From: an uncultured Eubacteriales bacterium
Lineage (GTDB): Bacteria; Bacillota; Clostridia; Oscillospirales; Acutalibacteraceae
Length of the DNA stretch: 36,247 nt
NCBI GenBank assembly: GCA_934489895.1
Contig: CAKSST010000019.1
Location: 1-36,247 of the forward strand
Reading direction: 5' to 3'
How positions within the stretch are numbered: the stretch's first letter is position 1; the number at the start of each line of letters is the position of its first letter. A model generated the notes under the pieces. That model worked only from the letters and a program-made list of their open reading frames with translations. It made no database searches and was not told the origin of the DNA. Both the position numbers and the translations under genes were made by a program. Shown piece by piece: positions 15,061 through 24,767 of the stretch.

Positions 15061-16566
15061 ATGAAGTTGATTGACATAGTTAAAAAAGGCATTTGGCGCG
15101 AATGGTTTATTAACTTTTACCTTATTATTATTGCTGTTGTTGCTTTGCTTGTAACAACCTTCTGCCTTTGGTCGCGTACCTATTATTATAATAGCGTGAT
15201 CAGCCGCGCTGACACCTATGTAAAAGGCTTTTCGCTGCTTTCTACCTATGATTATAAGGACTTTGAAGCAAGAGCGCGTGAGTACGCTGAAGACTTTGCC
15301 TATAAGGAGCTTATGGAAATACAAATTATTGACCGTGACGGCAAAATAATTGTTTCCACTACAGGCTTTGATTTTGAGCGCCCTACCCCTCAGGATTATA
15401 CTGATGCGCTTGCATCCTCTTCCGGCTCTGCTACCTGGCAGGGACAAAGCTCTACAGGTGAAAACATTATTGCAAAAACCTCTTTGCTTACGGACTTTGG
15501 CAAGGGCTCAAACGGCGCTGTAAGAATTATTGTATCATTATCAAAGGCCAACCGCAAAATTGTTGTTGCCTGCGCATTTATTATTCTTGCAGGTATAGGT
15601 GTTATACTGCTTGCGTTTTTGTCGGGCTCTTATCTTTTAAAATCAATTGTTAATCCCATTTTTGCGGCACGTGATACTGCAAAAAGAATTTCGCTTGGTG
15701 ACTTTGGCGCAAGAATTGAATATAACCGGCATAACGAAATAGGTGAGCTTTGCGATTCCATTAACCACATGGCGTCCGAGCTGCAGCACGCCGAAAACCT
15801 TAAAAACGAATTTATTTCTTCGGTATCGCACGAACTTCGTACACCCCTTACCGCAATACGCGGCTGGGGAGAAACCGCAAAGCTTTCCCTTGATACCGAT
15901 CCCGATCTTGTTGCAAAGGGACTTGAAATTGTTTTGTCAGAATCTGCCCGCCTTTCCGAGCTAGTTGAAGATCTGCTTGATTTCTCACGTATGCAGTCGG
16001 GTAACTTTAAGATTGACGCAAGACCTATGCTTGTTTCTTCCATAATGAACGAGGCTGTTGAAATGTATGCTGAGCTTGCGCGTCAGCGCTCGGTTGAACT
16101 TGCATATTTGCCGCCAAAAGATGAAAGCAAAGTTTTTGTTGACTCAAACCGCATAAAACAAGTGTTTATCAATGTTATCGATAACGCCATTAAATATATG
16201 GAGGGCACCGGCCAGGTGCTTATTACACAGCACGAAGAGGACGGCTGTGTTACCTTAAAAATTAACGATACAGGTCCCGGTATCCCTGAGGTCGCTATTG
16301 ACCACGTTAAAGAAAAGTTTTACCGTTACAGCAAGTCTGTTCGCGGCTCAGGCATTGGTCTTGCCGTTGCAGATGAAATTATTAAACAGCACAACGGTCT
16401 TTTATTCCTTGAAAGCACAGAGGGTATCGGCACTACCGTTACAATAGTGCTCCCAATTTACGAGGGTGATGAGGAATCGGTTGACGAAATACAGCTTGCA
16501 CCCACAGGCACTGCCGAGCAACCAGCTCCAACAGCGGAACAAAAAGAGGTAACCGAAAATGAGTAA
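15061..16566 (+). CDS. Sensor histidine kinase
   Basis: Membrane-bound kinase of 501 residues partnered with the preceding regulator. It has TM1 (about 18-38), an extracytoplasmic sensor region (39-165) of PAS/dCache-like size, TM2 (about 167-190), a HAMP domain (190-243) and HisKA with phospho-acceptor His257 in SSVSHELRTPLTAI. The ATPase domain carries the N box (DNAIKYM), G1 (NDTGPGIP) and G2 (GSGIGLAVA). A Pro/Ala/Thr-rich tail follows. The ribosome site is AGAAAGGAG. The stop overlaps the DUF1385 gene by 8 bp. The domain order resembles PhoR/WalK-type kinases, but the stimulus is unknown. Confidence 0.95.
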   Translation: MKLIDIVKKGIWREWFINFYLIIIAVVALLVTTFCLWSRTYYYNSVISRADTYVKGFSLLSTYDYKDFEARAREYAEDFAYKELMEIQIIDRDGKIIVSTTGFDFERPTPQDYTDALASSSGSATWQGQSSTGENIIAKTSLLTDFGKGSNGAVRIIVSLSKANRKIVVACAFIILAGIGVILLAFLSGSYLLKSIVNPIFAARDTAKRISLGDFGARIEYNRHNEIGELCDSINHMASELQHAENLKNEFISSVSHELRTPLTAIRGWGETAKLSLDTDPDLVAKGLEIVLSESARLSELVEDLLDFSRMQSGNFKIDARPMLVSSIMNEAVEMYAELARQRSVELAYLPPKDESKVFVDSNRIKQVFINVIDNAIKYMEGTGQVLITQHEEDGCVTLKINDTGPGIPEVAIDHVKEKFYRYSKSVRGSGIGLAVADEIIKQHNGLLFLESTEGIGTTVTIVLPIYEGDEESVDEIQLAPTGTAEQPAPTAEQKEVTENE

Positions 16567-17509
16567 ACGCACAACAATAGGCGGACAGGCCCTTATTGAA
16601 GGCATTATGATGAAAGGCCCACACAAAACCGTTATGGCGATACGTTTGCCTGACGGCAGCATTACAACCGAAGAGGTTAAAGAAGCGCGCCTTAAAGATA
16701 AATATAAAATTTTGGCATTGCCCGTGCTTCGCGGCATAGTGGGATTTGTTGAGTCTTTATTTTACGGCTACAAGGCTTTAATGCGTTCTGCGGATATATC
16801 CGGTTTTACCGAGATTGAACCCGAAAGCGAAAACAAGCCTGCCGAAAAACTTTCAGGCAGATTGATGACGATTGTAACCGTTGTTGCTTTGATTTTAGGT
16901 CTTTGCCTTGCATTAGGCTTGTTTATATATCTGCCCGCTCTGTTGTTTGATTCGTTGAATAAATATGTTTTTGCGGGCGGCATCACCGCTGTAAAGGGTC
17001 TTTTTGAGGGCATTATAAAAATGGCGGTATTTGTGCTTTATGTGTGGGCAGTTTCCCGTACAAAAGATATTAAAAGGGTATTTATGTACCACGGCGCAGA
17101 GCATAAAACCATTTTTTGCTATGAAGCCGGGCTGGAGCTTACCCCTGAAAATGCAGCAACACAAAAGCGCTTTCATCCCCGCTGCGGCACCTCCTTTATG
17201 ATTTTGATGCTTGCAGTAAGCATACTTATTTCTTCTATTGTAATGATTATATACTCACCCATCACCTCTATACGTTGGCTGTGGGTTCTTGTAAAACTTT
17301 TGCTTGTGCCTTTTACTGTGGGCCTTGGCTATGAGCTTATACGCATTTGCGGCAGATATGACAATCTGCTAACTTGCATTATATCCGCACCCGGCAGATG
17401 GCTGCAGCGCCTTACCACTGCAGAGCCGAGCGAAGATATGCTTGAGGTTGCCATTGTTGCCCTTAAAGCTGTCATTCCTGAAAACGAAAACGATGATAAC
17501 TGGCAGTAA
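16559..17509 (+). CDS. DUF1385 (YqhQ-like) membrane protein
   Basis: 316-residue conserved Firmicutes membrane protein of unknown biochemical function. Family hallmarks: the N-terminal GGQALIEGIMMKGP, the YHGAEHKTIFCYEAG motif near the middle, and HPRCGTSF. About four hydrophobic segments are visible (about 101-125, 140-165, 215-235 and 240-262). The gene overlaps the kinase stop and is preceded by AGAGGT. It is followed by prmC, with which DUF1385 genes commonly sit in Clostridia. Conserved His/Cys residues suggest metal or cofactor binding, but that is not established. Confidence 0.9.
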   Translation: MSKRTTIGGQALIEGIMMKGPHKTVMAIRLPDGSITTEEVKEARLKDKYKILALPVLRGIVGFVESLFYGYKALMRSADISGFTEIEPESENKPAEKLSGRLMTIVTVVALILGLCLALGLFIYLPALLFDSLNKYVFAGGITAVKGLFEGIIKMAVFVLYVWAVSRTKDIKRVFMYHGAEHKTIFCYEAGLELTPENAATQKRFHPRCGTSFMILMLAVSILISSIVMIIYSPITSIRWLWVLVKLLLVPFTVGLGYELIRICGRYDNLLTCIISAPGRWLQRLTTAEPSEDMLEVAIVALKAVIPENENDDNWQ

Positions 17510-18281
17510 TTTTGATATGCACCAAAAAGTAAAGGCAAGGCTTGCAGGCGCGGACATTGAATCGGCTGATTTTGAAGCCAAGCAGTTGGTTGATGCTTTT
17601 TGCGATAACACTGAACGGTTAAATGAAGCCGTATCACGCCGTATTATCGGCGAGCCTTTGCAATACATACTTGGTGAGTGGGAATTTTACGGCATCACCT
17701 TAAAAACCGACAGCCGCGCACTTATCCCCCGCGCCGATACCGAAACGCTTGTTGATACAGCGCTTGACTTTTTAAAGAGCAAAGACAATGCAGAAATTAT
17801 TGATTTATGCTCGGGCACAGGTTGTATTGCGCTAGCCATTGCAAAGCACACAGGGTTTGCGGTTACCGCCCTTGAAAAATTTAAGGACGCTTATACACTT
17901 TTATGTGAAAATATAAAGCTTTGTAATTTGCCCGTAAATGCCGTATGCGGTGATTTATTTGACGGCCCTTGCGGCAAAAAATATGATTTAATTGTAACCA
18001 ATCCCCCTTATATTAAGGCTGCTGATATAATCGGTTTGCAAAAAGAGGTTGGTTTTGAGCCTAAAACTGCTCTTGACGGCGGTGCAGACGGTCTTGATTT
18101 TTACCGCGCCATTGCAGAACTTTGGGCGCCGTCACTAAACGGCGGAGGTATGCTTGCAGTTGAAATAGGTGTTGACCAACACTTTGATGTAAAAGCACTT
18201 TTTGAAGCCGCAGGGCTTAAAAGCATTACCTTTTATAAAGATTTATCAGGAATTATTCGCGTAGTCAGCGGCATTAAATAA
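17493..18281 (+). CDS. prmC: Peptide chain release factor N5-glutamine methyltransferase
   Basis: PrmC/HemK methylates the Gln of the GGQ motif in release factors RF1/RF2 using S-adenosylmethionine. The 262-residue protein has the helical N-terminal domain (1-75), the SAM-binding motif DLCSGTGCIALAIA, and the catalytic NPPY in LIVTNPPYIKA. I chose ATG 17493, which overlaps the DUF1385 stop by 17 bp; ATG 17517 is an alternative, and neither has a strong ribosome site. prfA, its usual companion, is not next to it here. Confidence 0.92.
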   Translation: MITGSNFDMHQKVKARLAGADIESADFEAKQLVDAFCDNTERLNEAVSRRIIGEPLQYILGEWEFYGITLKTDSRALIPRADTETLVDTALDFLKSKDNAEIIDLCSGTGCIALAIAKHTGFAVTALEKFKDAYTLLCENIKLCNLPVNAVCGDLFDGPCGKKYDLIVTNPPYIKAADIIGLQKEVGFEPKTALDGGADGLDFYRAIAELWAPSLNGGGMLAVEIGVDQHFDVKALFEAAGLKSITFYKDLSGIIRVVSGIK

Positions 18282-18401
18282 AATAAGGGAGTTCCTGCAG
18301 CAACATATTTAAATTTGCAGTAAAAGCACCTCCAAAATTATTCATTATTTATCATTCACTATTCAATTTTTAAATAATTATCAGAAAGAGAGAAAAAATA
18401 T

Positions 18402-19505
18402 ATGGCTGACGAAAAAACAAAGGCATTAGATAACGCTTTGGCTCAGATTGAAAAACAGTTTGGCAAAGGTTCTGTAATGTATCTGGGCAAAAATTCTGCC
18501 ATGCAGGTTGACGCCATTCCCACAGGCTCTTTAGCACTTGACTATGCTTTGGGTATAGGCGGTGTTCCGCGCGGCAGAATTGTAGAAATATACGGTCCTG
18601 AGTCCAGCGGTAAAACCACCGTTGCTTTGCACATTGTTGCTCAGGCACAAAAGTCTGGCGGTATGGCTGCGTTTATTGACGTTGAGCACGCGCTTGACCC
18701 CGTTTACGCAAGAAATTTAGGTGTTAATACCGAATCTTTGCTTGTTTCTCAGCCCGACACAGGTGAGCAGGCGCTTGAAATTACTGAGGCTCTTGTTCGC
18801 TCATGCGCACTTGACTGCATTGTTGTTGACTCTGTTGCGGCACTTGTTCCCCGCGCTGAAATTGAGGGCGAAATGGGTGACTCTCTTCCCGGTCTTCATG
18901 CCCGCCTTATGTCACAGGCTTTACGCAAATTAACAGGCGCAATATCAAAATCAAACTGTGTTGTTATCTTTATTAACCAGCTGCGTGAAAAGGTTGGCGT
19001 TATGTACGGCAACCCCGAGGTTACAACAGGCGGCCGCGCATTAAAGTTCTATGCAAGCGTACGTCTTGATATCCGCCGCACTGATACCATTAAAAACGGT
19101 ACCGAAACAGTTGGTAACCACATTAAAGCTAAGGTTGTTAAAAATAAGGTTGCTCCTCCTTTCCGCGTTGCCGAGTTTGATATTATGTACGGCACGGGTA
19201 TCTCCCGCGAGAGTGAGCTTATTGAAATGGCAATTAAATATGAAATTCTGCGCCGTTCAGGTGCCTGGATATATTACGGCGATGACCGTTTAAGTCAGGG
19301 CAAGGACAACGCACGCAAATTGCTCACCGAGCGTCCCGAACTCGCTGTTGAGCTTGAAACAAAAATCCGCGAGGCGATGGCAGCTGATTTTAACGGCGCT
19401 GCCGCCGCTCCCGCTCCTGAGGCAATGCCCGATGCGGCCGAAGAGGCCGAGGCTGCAGCTCCCAAGCGCCGCATTAATATTGACGTTGCGGTTGACGACG
19501 AATAA
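18402..19505 (+). CDS. recA: Recombinase RecA
   Basis: ATP-dependent strand-exchange recombinase and SOS co-protease. The 367-residue protein has Walker A GPESSGKTT, Walker B IVVDSVAAL, the L2 DNA-binding loop around NPEVTTGGRALKFYASVRLDIRR, and an Ala/Glu-rich acidic tail. The ribosome site AGAAAGAGAG is modest. In the 120-bp upstream gap I see no GAAC-N4-GTTC LexA/DinR box, so SOS control is not supported by sequence here. A possible promoter (TTGCAG, 18 bp, TATTCA) is weak. recX follows with a one-base overlap. Confidence 0.98.
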   Translation: MADEKTKALDNALAQIEKQFGKGSVMYLGKNSAMQVDAIPTGSLALDYALGIGGVPRGRIVEIYGPESSGKTTVALHIVAQAQKSGGMAAFIDVEHALDPVYARNLGVNTESLLVSQPDTGEQALEITEALVRSCALDCIVVDSVAALVPRAEIEGEMGDSLPGLHARLMSQALRKLTGAISKSNCVVIFINQLREKVGVMYGNPEVTTGGRALKFYASVRLDIRRTDTIKNGTETVGNHIKAKVVKNKVAPPFRVAEFDIMYGTGISRESELIEMAIKYEILRRSGAWIYYGDDRLSQGKDNARKLLTERPELAVELETKIREAMAADFNGAAAAPAPEAMPDAAEEAEAAAPKRRINIDVAVDDE

Positions 19506-20125
19506 TGAAAATTTTAACGCTTGAGCATATTAAGGGCGCTATGCTGCGCATATCCTTTGATAACGGAGAAGTGATAAACCTTGACCGTGATACCGCACTT
19601 ACCTTCGGGCTTTGCGAAAACAGGGAGATTTCCCCTGACGAGCTTAAAAAAGTTAGCGCCGCTTCACAGCTTGCAAGGGCAAAAAGCCGTGCACTGTGGT
19701 ATTTAAGCCGTGGTGACTGTTCCGAAAAAGGAATGCGCCGGAAATTGATGCATGCAGGCTTTGATGAAGCTGTTTGTCTTGAGGTTGTACTTACCCTTGT
19801 GCGCTTGGGCCTTATAAATGACGATGCTTATGCTAAACGCCTTGCGCAAAATTTGGCGCAAAGAAATTACTCGTCACGGCAGATTCTTGCAAAGCTGTAT
19901 GAAAAGCAAATCCCCGCAGATATTGCAAGGCAAGCGGTGCAAGATACACATATTGACGCTATATCTGCCATTGAAGCGCTTATCACAAAAAAATATGCCG
20001 CCCGTATGAAAGAAAAAACAAAAAGACAATCCGTTTTTGCTGCGCTGGCGCGTAAAGGCTTTGCCCTTGAAGATATAAAAACAGTTATGCGAAAATTTGA
20101 TGACGACTTTTACTATGAGGACTGA
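19505..20125 (+). CDS. recX: Regulatory protein RecX
   Basis: Modulator of RecA filaments, 206 residues. It consists of tandem three-helix RecX repeats after a basic N-terminal region: the ALWYLSRGDCSEKGMRRKL and LGLINDDAYAKRLAQNLAQR segments are diagnostic. The start codon shares one base with the recA stop (TAATG), so the two are translationally coupled. Confidence 0.94.
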   Translation: MKILTLEHIKGAMLRISFDNGEVINLDRDTALTFGLCENREISPDELKKVSAASQLARAKSRALWYLSRGDCSEKGMRRKLMHAGFDEAVCLEVVLTLVRLGLINDDAYAKRLAQNLAQRNYSSRQILAKLYEKQIPADIARQAVQDTHIDAISAIEALITKKYAARMKEKTKRQSVFAALARKGFALEDIKTVMRKFDDDFYYED

Positions 20126-20129
20126 ATTA

Positions 20130-21455
20130 ATGACTTATAAGGTTGCCCTTGTATCTTTGGGCTGTCCAAAAAACCAGATTGATGCCGAAATTTTGCTGGG
20201 CTGTCTTGAGGACGGCGGCTTTGCTATTACCGCCAATGAGGACGAGGCAGATGTTATTATAATTAACACCTGCGGCTTTATTGAGGATGCAAAGCAGGAG
20301 TCAATTGATGCTATACTTGACTGTGCCGCTCATAAAGAAAAGGGCAATTTAAAGGTTTTAGCTGTAACGGGCTGTCTTGCAGAGCGTTACCGTGACGAAA
20401 TTACAAAGGAAATGCCGGAGGTTGACGTGTGTGTCGGTCTTGGCTCAAATAAGGATATTGTAAAAATAATAACCGAGGCGCTTAACGGCAAATATGTCAA
20501 CTGTTACGGCAGTAAACTTGACCTGCCTTTAAGCTCAAGGCGAAAGCTTTGCGGCGCCTCCTACACCGCTTGCTTAAAAATTGCAGAGGGCTGTAACAAC
20601 CGCTGTGCTTTTTGCGCAATACCTTATATCCGCGGCGCATACCGCAGCCGGCCGTTAGACGATATTCTGCGCGAGGCAAATGAACTTGCCGACAGCGGCG
20701 TTACCGAGCTGACTCTTGTTGCGCAGGATACAACCTACTGGGGTACGGATATTTACAAAAAGCCTTCGCTTGCGCTTTTATTAAAAGAGCTTTGTAAAAT
20801 AGAAAAACTGCATTGGATACGCGTTTTATACACCTATCCCGACAAAATTACCGATGAGCTTTTGCAGGTAATTGCAAATCAGGAGAAAATTGTAAAATAC
20901 TTGGACGTTCCTATTCAGCATTGCAGCAAAAATGTTTTAAAAGCCATGCATCGTCCGCAAGATAAAGCTCAGCTTACCGCATTATTTGAAAAAATGCGGA
21001 AAATTGTTCCGAATATTACCATACGCACCACTCTTATGGCAGGCTTCTTTGGTGAAACAGAAGAAGATTTCTGCGAGCTGTGCGATTTTGTAAAGACAGT
21101 TAAGTTTGACCGTTTGGGTTGCTTTGCTTTCTCGCTTGAAGAGGGAACTCCCGCAGAGAATCTAATGCCTGAACCCGACAGGCAAACAGCCGTAAACCGC
21201 GCCGACCACATTATGCGTCTGCAGGCAGACATTTCTGCCGAGCTTTGCGCAAAAAAGGCAGGTACGGTGCAGGAGGTTCTTGTTGAGGGCTACGACAGCT
21301 ACATAAAACTGTATTACGGCAGAACTGCCGCCGATGCTTTGGATATTGACGGCAAGGTATTTTTTAGTTCAGACAGGCCTGTAAAACCCGGTGAATATAT
21401 ACAGATAAAAATTACCGATTGTCTTGAATACGATTTATTAGGAGAGAAGATATAA
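20130..21455 (+). CDS. rimO: Ribosomal protein S12 methylthiotransferase RimO
   Basis: Radical-SAM enzyme that adds a methylthio group to a conserved Asp of ribosomal protein S12. The 441-residue protein has the N-terminal UPF0004 domain (SLGCPKNQIDAE, NTCGFIEDAKQESID), the radical-SAM CxxxCxxC cluster in CNNRCAFCAIP, and a C-terminal TRAM domain. The start ATG 20130 is 4 bp after the recX stop, with GAGG at 20117-20120. Its stop overlaps pgsA (TAATG). Confidence 0.96.
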   Translation: MTYKVALVSLGCPKNQIDAEILLGCLEDGGFAITANEDEADVIIINTCGFIEDAKQESIDAILDCAAHKEKGNLKVLAVTGCLAERYRDEITKEMPEVDVCVGLGSNKDIVKIITEALNGKYVNCYGSKLDLPLSSRRKLCGASYTACLKIAEGCNNRCAFCAIPYIRGAYRSRPLDDILREANELADSGVTELTLVAQDTTYWGTDIYKKPSLALLLKELCKIEKLHWIRVLYTYPDKITDELLQVIANQEKIVKYLDVPIQHCSKNVLKAMHRPQDKAQLTALFEKMRKIVPNITIRTTLMAGFFGETEEDFCELCDFVKTVKFDRLGCFAFSLEEGTPAENLMPEPDRQTAVNRADHIMRLQADISAELCAKKAGTVQEVLVEGYDSYIKLYYGRTAADALDIDGKVFFSSDRPVKPGEYIQIKITDCLEYDLLGEKI

Positions 21456-22036
21456 TGAATACACCTAACAAACTTACAATTGCAAGAATTATTGCCACCC
21501 CGCTCTTTATGGCGGCATTGATGATTGATTTTCCCTTTCATTACGGCGTTGCAATGCTTTTATTCATTTTAGCATCGCTTACTGATATGTTGGACGGCAA
21601 AATGGCAAGAAAATATAACCTTGTTACAAACTTCGGTAAATTTCTTGACCCCCTTGCTGACAAAATGTTAACAACCTCTGCTCTTTTGGGCTTTATTGCA
21701 CTTGGCATAGGCTTTGAAATTACCTGGATAACCTTTATTGTGCTTTTCAGAGAATTTGCTATATCTTCTGTCCGTCTTGTTTCTGTTTCAAGCGGCGGTA
21801 AGGTTATTGCCGCAAACATTTGGGGCAAGCTTAAAACCGTTAGCCAGATGACTGCAATAATTTTTGCTCTTTTTGCAAAAACTGTTACTGTAGATTTAAA
21901 TCTCGGCGGCGTTATGCTTTCCGGTATCTTCGATGTTATTATAAGCGTACTGCTGTGGCTGAGCGCTATACTTTGCATTATTTCAGGCGCTATTTATCTT
22001 TTTGAATCAAAGGATTGCATTGACCCCTCTAAATAA
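21455..22036 (+). CDS. pgsA: CDP-diacylglycerol-glycerol-3-phosphate 3-phosphatidyltransferase
   Basis: Membrane enzyme making phosphatidylglycerophosphate, the committed step in phosphatidylglycerol synthesis. The 193-residue protein has the full CDP-alcohol phosphotransferase signature DG-x2-AR-x8-G-x3-D-x3-D, seen as DGKMAR...GKFLDPLADK, plus four to five hydrophobic segments. GGAGAGAAG precedes the ATG, which overlaps the rimO stop by one base. Confidence 0.95.
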   Translation: MNTPNKLTIARIIATPLFMAALMIDFPFHYGVAMLLFILASLTDMLDGKMARKYNLVTNFGKFLDPLADKMLTTSALLGFIALGIGFEITWITFIVLFREFAISSVRLVSVSSGGKVIAANIWGKLKTVSQMTAIIFALFAKTVTVDLNLGGVMLSGIFDVIISVLLWLSAILCIISGAIYLFESKDCIDPSK

Positions 22037-22052
22037 AAAGGAGTGATCACTT

Positions 22053-22682
22053 TTGTTATTTGCCCGTATCCGTGAGGACATTGCCGCTGTACGCGAGCGC
22101 GATCCAGCCGCACGCAGCTTTTTAGAAGTATTTTTGCTTTATCCCGGCGTGCGCGCTATACGAATGCACCGCAGAGCCAACTGGTTTTACAAACATAATA
22201 TGTTTTTTATCGCCCGCCTTATTTCTCAAAGGGCTGCGCGCAAAACGGGTATTGAAATACACCCGGGTGCCGCAATTGGGCGCCGTCTTGTTATTGACCA
22301 CGGCGCAGGCGTGGTAATAGGTGAGACTGCCGAAATTGGCGACGATGTACTTATTTATCAGGGCGTAACGCTTGGCGGTACCGGTAAGGACACAGGCAAG
22401 CGCCACCCAACCATTGGCAACAAAGTTATGATAAGTGCGCACGCGCAGGTGCTTGGACCCTTTAAGGTGGGTGACAACGCGCGTATTGCCGCAGGTGCTG
22501 TGGTATTAAAGGAAGTACCCGAAAACAGTACCGTTGTAGGTGTTCCCGCAAGGGTTGTAAAAATTGGTGGACAGCGTGTTAATGACCTTGATCAGATACA
22601 CATACCCGACCCCGTATCACAGGAGCTGTGCCGTTTAGAAAGCAAAATTGAAAAATTAGAAAAAGGATTGCGTGAGGAATAA
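22053..22682 (+). CDS. cysE: Serine O-acetyltransferase
   Basis: Converts serine and acetyl-CoA to O-acetylserine for cysteine synthesis. It is 209 residues, the short form common in Firmicutes, with an N-terminal helical domain and a left-handed beta-helix of hexapeptide repeats. The signature HPGAAIGRRLVIDHGAGVVIG, the TLGGTGKDTGKRHPTIG loop and the VVGVPARVV C-terminal turn are present. The start is TTG 22053 with AAAGGAGTGATC upstream. It is adjacent to cysS, so cysteine formation and charging are linked. No T-box fits in the 16-bp gap. Confidence 0.95.
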   Translation: MLFARIREDIAAVRERDPAARSFLEVFLLYPGVRAIRMHRRANWFYKHNMFFIARLISQRAARKTGIEIHPGAAIGRRLVIDHGAGVVIGETAEIGDDVLIYQGVTLGGTGKDTGKRHPTIGNKVMISAHAQVLGPFKVGDNARIAAGAVVLKEVPENSTVVGVPARVVKIGGQRVNDLDQIHIPDPVSQELCRLESKIEKLEKGLREE

Positions 22683-24062
22683 ATGAAGATTTACAACACA
22701 CTTACCAGAAAAAAAGAAGAGCTTGTAACAGTTGAAGAGGGCGTTGTTCGCATTTATGCCTGCGGTCCTACTGTTTATAACTTTATCCATATAGGTAACG
22801 CACGTCCCCTTTGCGTGTTTGACGTACTCCGCCGTTATCTTGAATGGCGCGGCCAAAAGGTAATTTTTGTACAGAACTTTACCGACGTTGACGATAAGCT
22901 TATCAAAAAGGCTAATGAGGAAGGCATTACCGTACCCGAGGTAGCTGAGCGATATATTGAAGAGTTTTGGACCGACTCAAAAGGCCTTAATGTAAGAGAA
23001 GCCACCGTTCATCCCCGTGCTACCGACCATATAAAAGAAATTATTGAGCTTATTTCCACCCTTTGTGACAAAGGCTATGCTTATGTTTCAAACGGCGATG
23101 TATATTTCCGCACCGCAAAGTTTGAGCAGTACGGAAAATTATCTCATCATCCTATGGATGAGCTTCGTGCAGGCGCACGTATTGAGGTTTCTGATATTAA
23201 GGAAGACCCCATGGATTTCTGCCTTTGGAAAGCTGCAAAGCCCGGAGAGCCCGCTTGGGAATCACCCTTCAGCTTAGGCCGTCCCGGCTGGCACATTGAA
23301 TGCTCTGCAATGTCGGGCAAATATTTGGGCAAGACTGTTGACATTCATTGCGGCGGTCAGGATCTTATATTTCCCCACCACGAAAACGAAATTGCCCAGT
23401 CAGAATGCGCCAACGGCTGTGACTTTGCGCACTATTGGATGCACAACGGCTATATTAATGTAGATAACAGAAAAATGAGCAAATCTCTCGGAAATTTCTT
23501 TACCGTACGTGAGGTTGCAAATGAGTTTGGCTATGAGCCTATCCGTTATCTTATGATATCATCACATTACCGCAGCCCCATATCCTACAGCGTTGACGTG
23601 CTTTTACAGGGCAAAAATGCACTGCAAAGACTCTATAACTGCCGTGCCGACCTTGATTTTGCTATTTCTCACGCAATGAGCGGCGGCGAAAAGCCCGCAT
23701 TTATACAAACACATATTGATAAATTTATTGAAAGCATGGATGATGACCTTAATACAGCCGATGCTATTGCCGCATTGTTTGGTCTGGTTAAGGATATTAA
23801 CCTGCTTATTGCTCAGGGCGCGGGTAAAGACACACTCTGCGCCTGCAAATCAGCTTTTGAAGAGCTTTGCGAAGTTTTGGGCCTTTGCTACGTAAAGGCT
23901 GATAAAAATGTTGATGCCGAAATTGAAGAGCTTATTGCAAAGCGTTCTGAAGCACGTAAAACCAAAAACTTTGCGCTTGCTGATCAGATACGCGACCAGC
24001 TGAAAAATATGGGTATTACATTAGAAGATACCAAAGACGGCGTTAAGTGGAGCAAAAACTAA
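22683..24062 (+). CDS. cysS: Cysteinyl-tRNA synthetase
   Basis: Class I aminoacyl-tRNA synthetase, 459 residues. It shows the HIGH-type motif in YNFIHIGNARP, the zinc-site residues (CGPTVYN, ECSAMS, HHENEIAQ), the KMSKSLGNF signature, and the helical tRNA-binding C-terminus. The ATG follows the cysE stop with no gap, and the PHP gene follows its own stop directly. Confidence 0.97.
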   Translation: MKIYNTLTRKKEELVTVEEGVVRIYACGPTVYNFIHIGNARPLCVFDVLRRYLEWRGQKVIFVQNFTDVDDKLIKKANEEGITVPEVAERYIEEFWTDSKGLNVREATVHPRATDHIKEIIELISTLCDKGYAYVSNGDVYFRTAKFEQYGKLSHHPMDELRAGARIEVSDIKEDPMDFCLWKAAKPGEPAWESPFSLGRPGWHIECSAMSGKYLGKTVDIHCGGQDLIFPHHENEIAQSECANGCDFAHYWMHNGYINVDNRKMSKSLGNFFTVREVANEFGYEPIRYLMISSHYRSPISYSVDVLLQGKNALQRLYNCRADLDFAISHAMSGGEKPAFIQTHIDKFIESMDDDLNTADAIAALFGLVKDINLLIAQGAGKDTLCACKSAFEELCEVLGLCYVKADKNVDAEIEELIAKRSEARKTKNFALADQIRDQLKNMGITLEDTKDGVKWSKN

Positions 24063-24767
24063 ATGTTTTATTATGAATTACACTGCCATAGCAGTGCATG
24101 CAGTAAATGCAGCAGTATTGACCCCGTCTCGCTTGCTCTTTCTTACAAGGCAGCAGGGTATTCGGGTATTGTTTTAACCGATCATTGCGCCCGCGGCAAC
24201 ACCTGCATTGACCGCAATTTGCCATGGAGTGAGCAGGCTGATACCTTTTTTGGCGCGTATCTTGAAGCAAAACGTGCCGCCGAAGACGAAAATTTCACTG
24301 TTCTTTTCGGTCTTGAATATAACTACGGCGGCGGAAAGGAAGCCTTGCTTTACGGTATTGACCTTAATTTTCTCTATTCCTTTGAAAATTTCAATACTGC
24401 GTCTATTCAAGAGGTTTCGACGCGTGTGCATGAATACGGCGGTGTTATAATTGTTGCCCACCCTATGCGTAAACGCCCTTATATTCCCCATTTAAATGAG
24501 CCCGATATGTCACTTTTTGACGGTATGGAAAAATATAATTTTGCCGACACTCCTGAAGACGATGAGCGAGAGCTTGCTTTGGCGGCAAAATACCCCGATG
24601 TTATTTTTACCGCAGGCAGTGACCGCCACGGCGATATTTATCAACTTGCAGCCGGTATAGCCACAAAACATAAAATAAAGGATAATAAACATTTGGTTCA
24701 AATTTTAAAAAATGGGGATTATAACCTCTTTTGTAAGGGTAAATGCTCGTTTGGGGATATAAAATGA
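24063..24767 (+). CDS. PHP-domain metal-dependent phosphoesterase
   Basis: PHP-superfamily hydrolase of 234 residues. All metal-binding motifs are visible: ELHCHSS (5-11), LTDH near 38-41, the FGLEYN glutamate, IVAHPMR, and AGSDRHG near the C-terminus. Relatives act on phosphodiesters or histidinol phosphate; I cannot assign the substrate. Histidinol-phosphatase (HisK type) is a possibility, but no his genes are near. The start abuts the cysS stop, and the end overlaps trmN6 by 4 bp (ATGA). Confidence 0.85.
   Translation: MFYYELHCHSSACSKCSSIDPVSLALSYKAAGYSGIVLTDHCARGNTCIDRNLPWSEQADTFFGAYLEAKRAAEDENFTVLFGLEYNYGGGKEALLYGIDLNFLYSFENFNTASIQEVSTRVHEYGGVIIVAHPMRKRPYIPHLNEPDMSLFDGMEKYNFADTPEDDERELALAAKYPDVIFTAGSDRHGDIYQLAAGIATKHKIKDNKHLVQILKNGDYNLFCKGKCSFGDIK

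Noticed and set aside
18282..18401. LexA/DinR operator before recA
   Set aside because: No GAAC-N4-GTTC type inverted repeat is present; the gap is an AT-rich stretch with weak promoter-like hexamers only.
22037..22052. T-box riboswitch before cysE-cysS
   Set aside because: The gap is only 16 bp, too short for any T-box; the serS start is likewise only 15 bp from parB.
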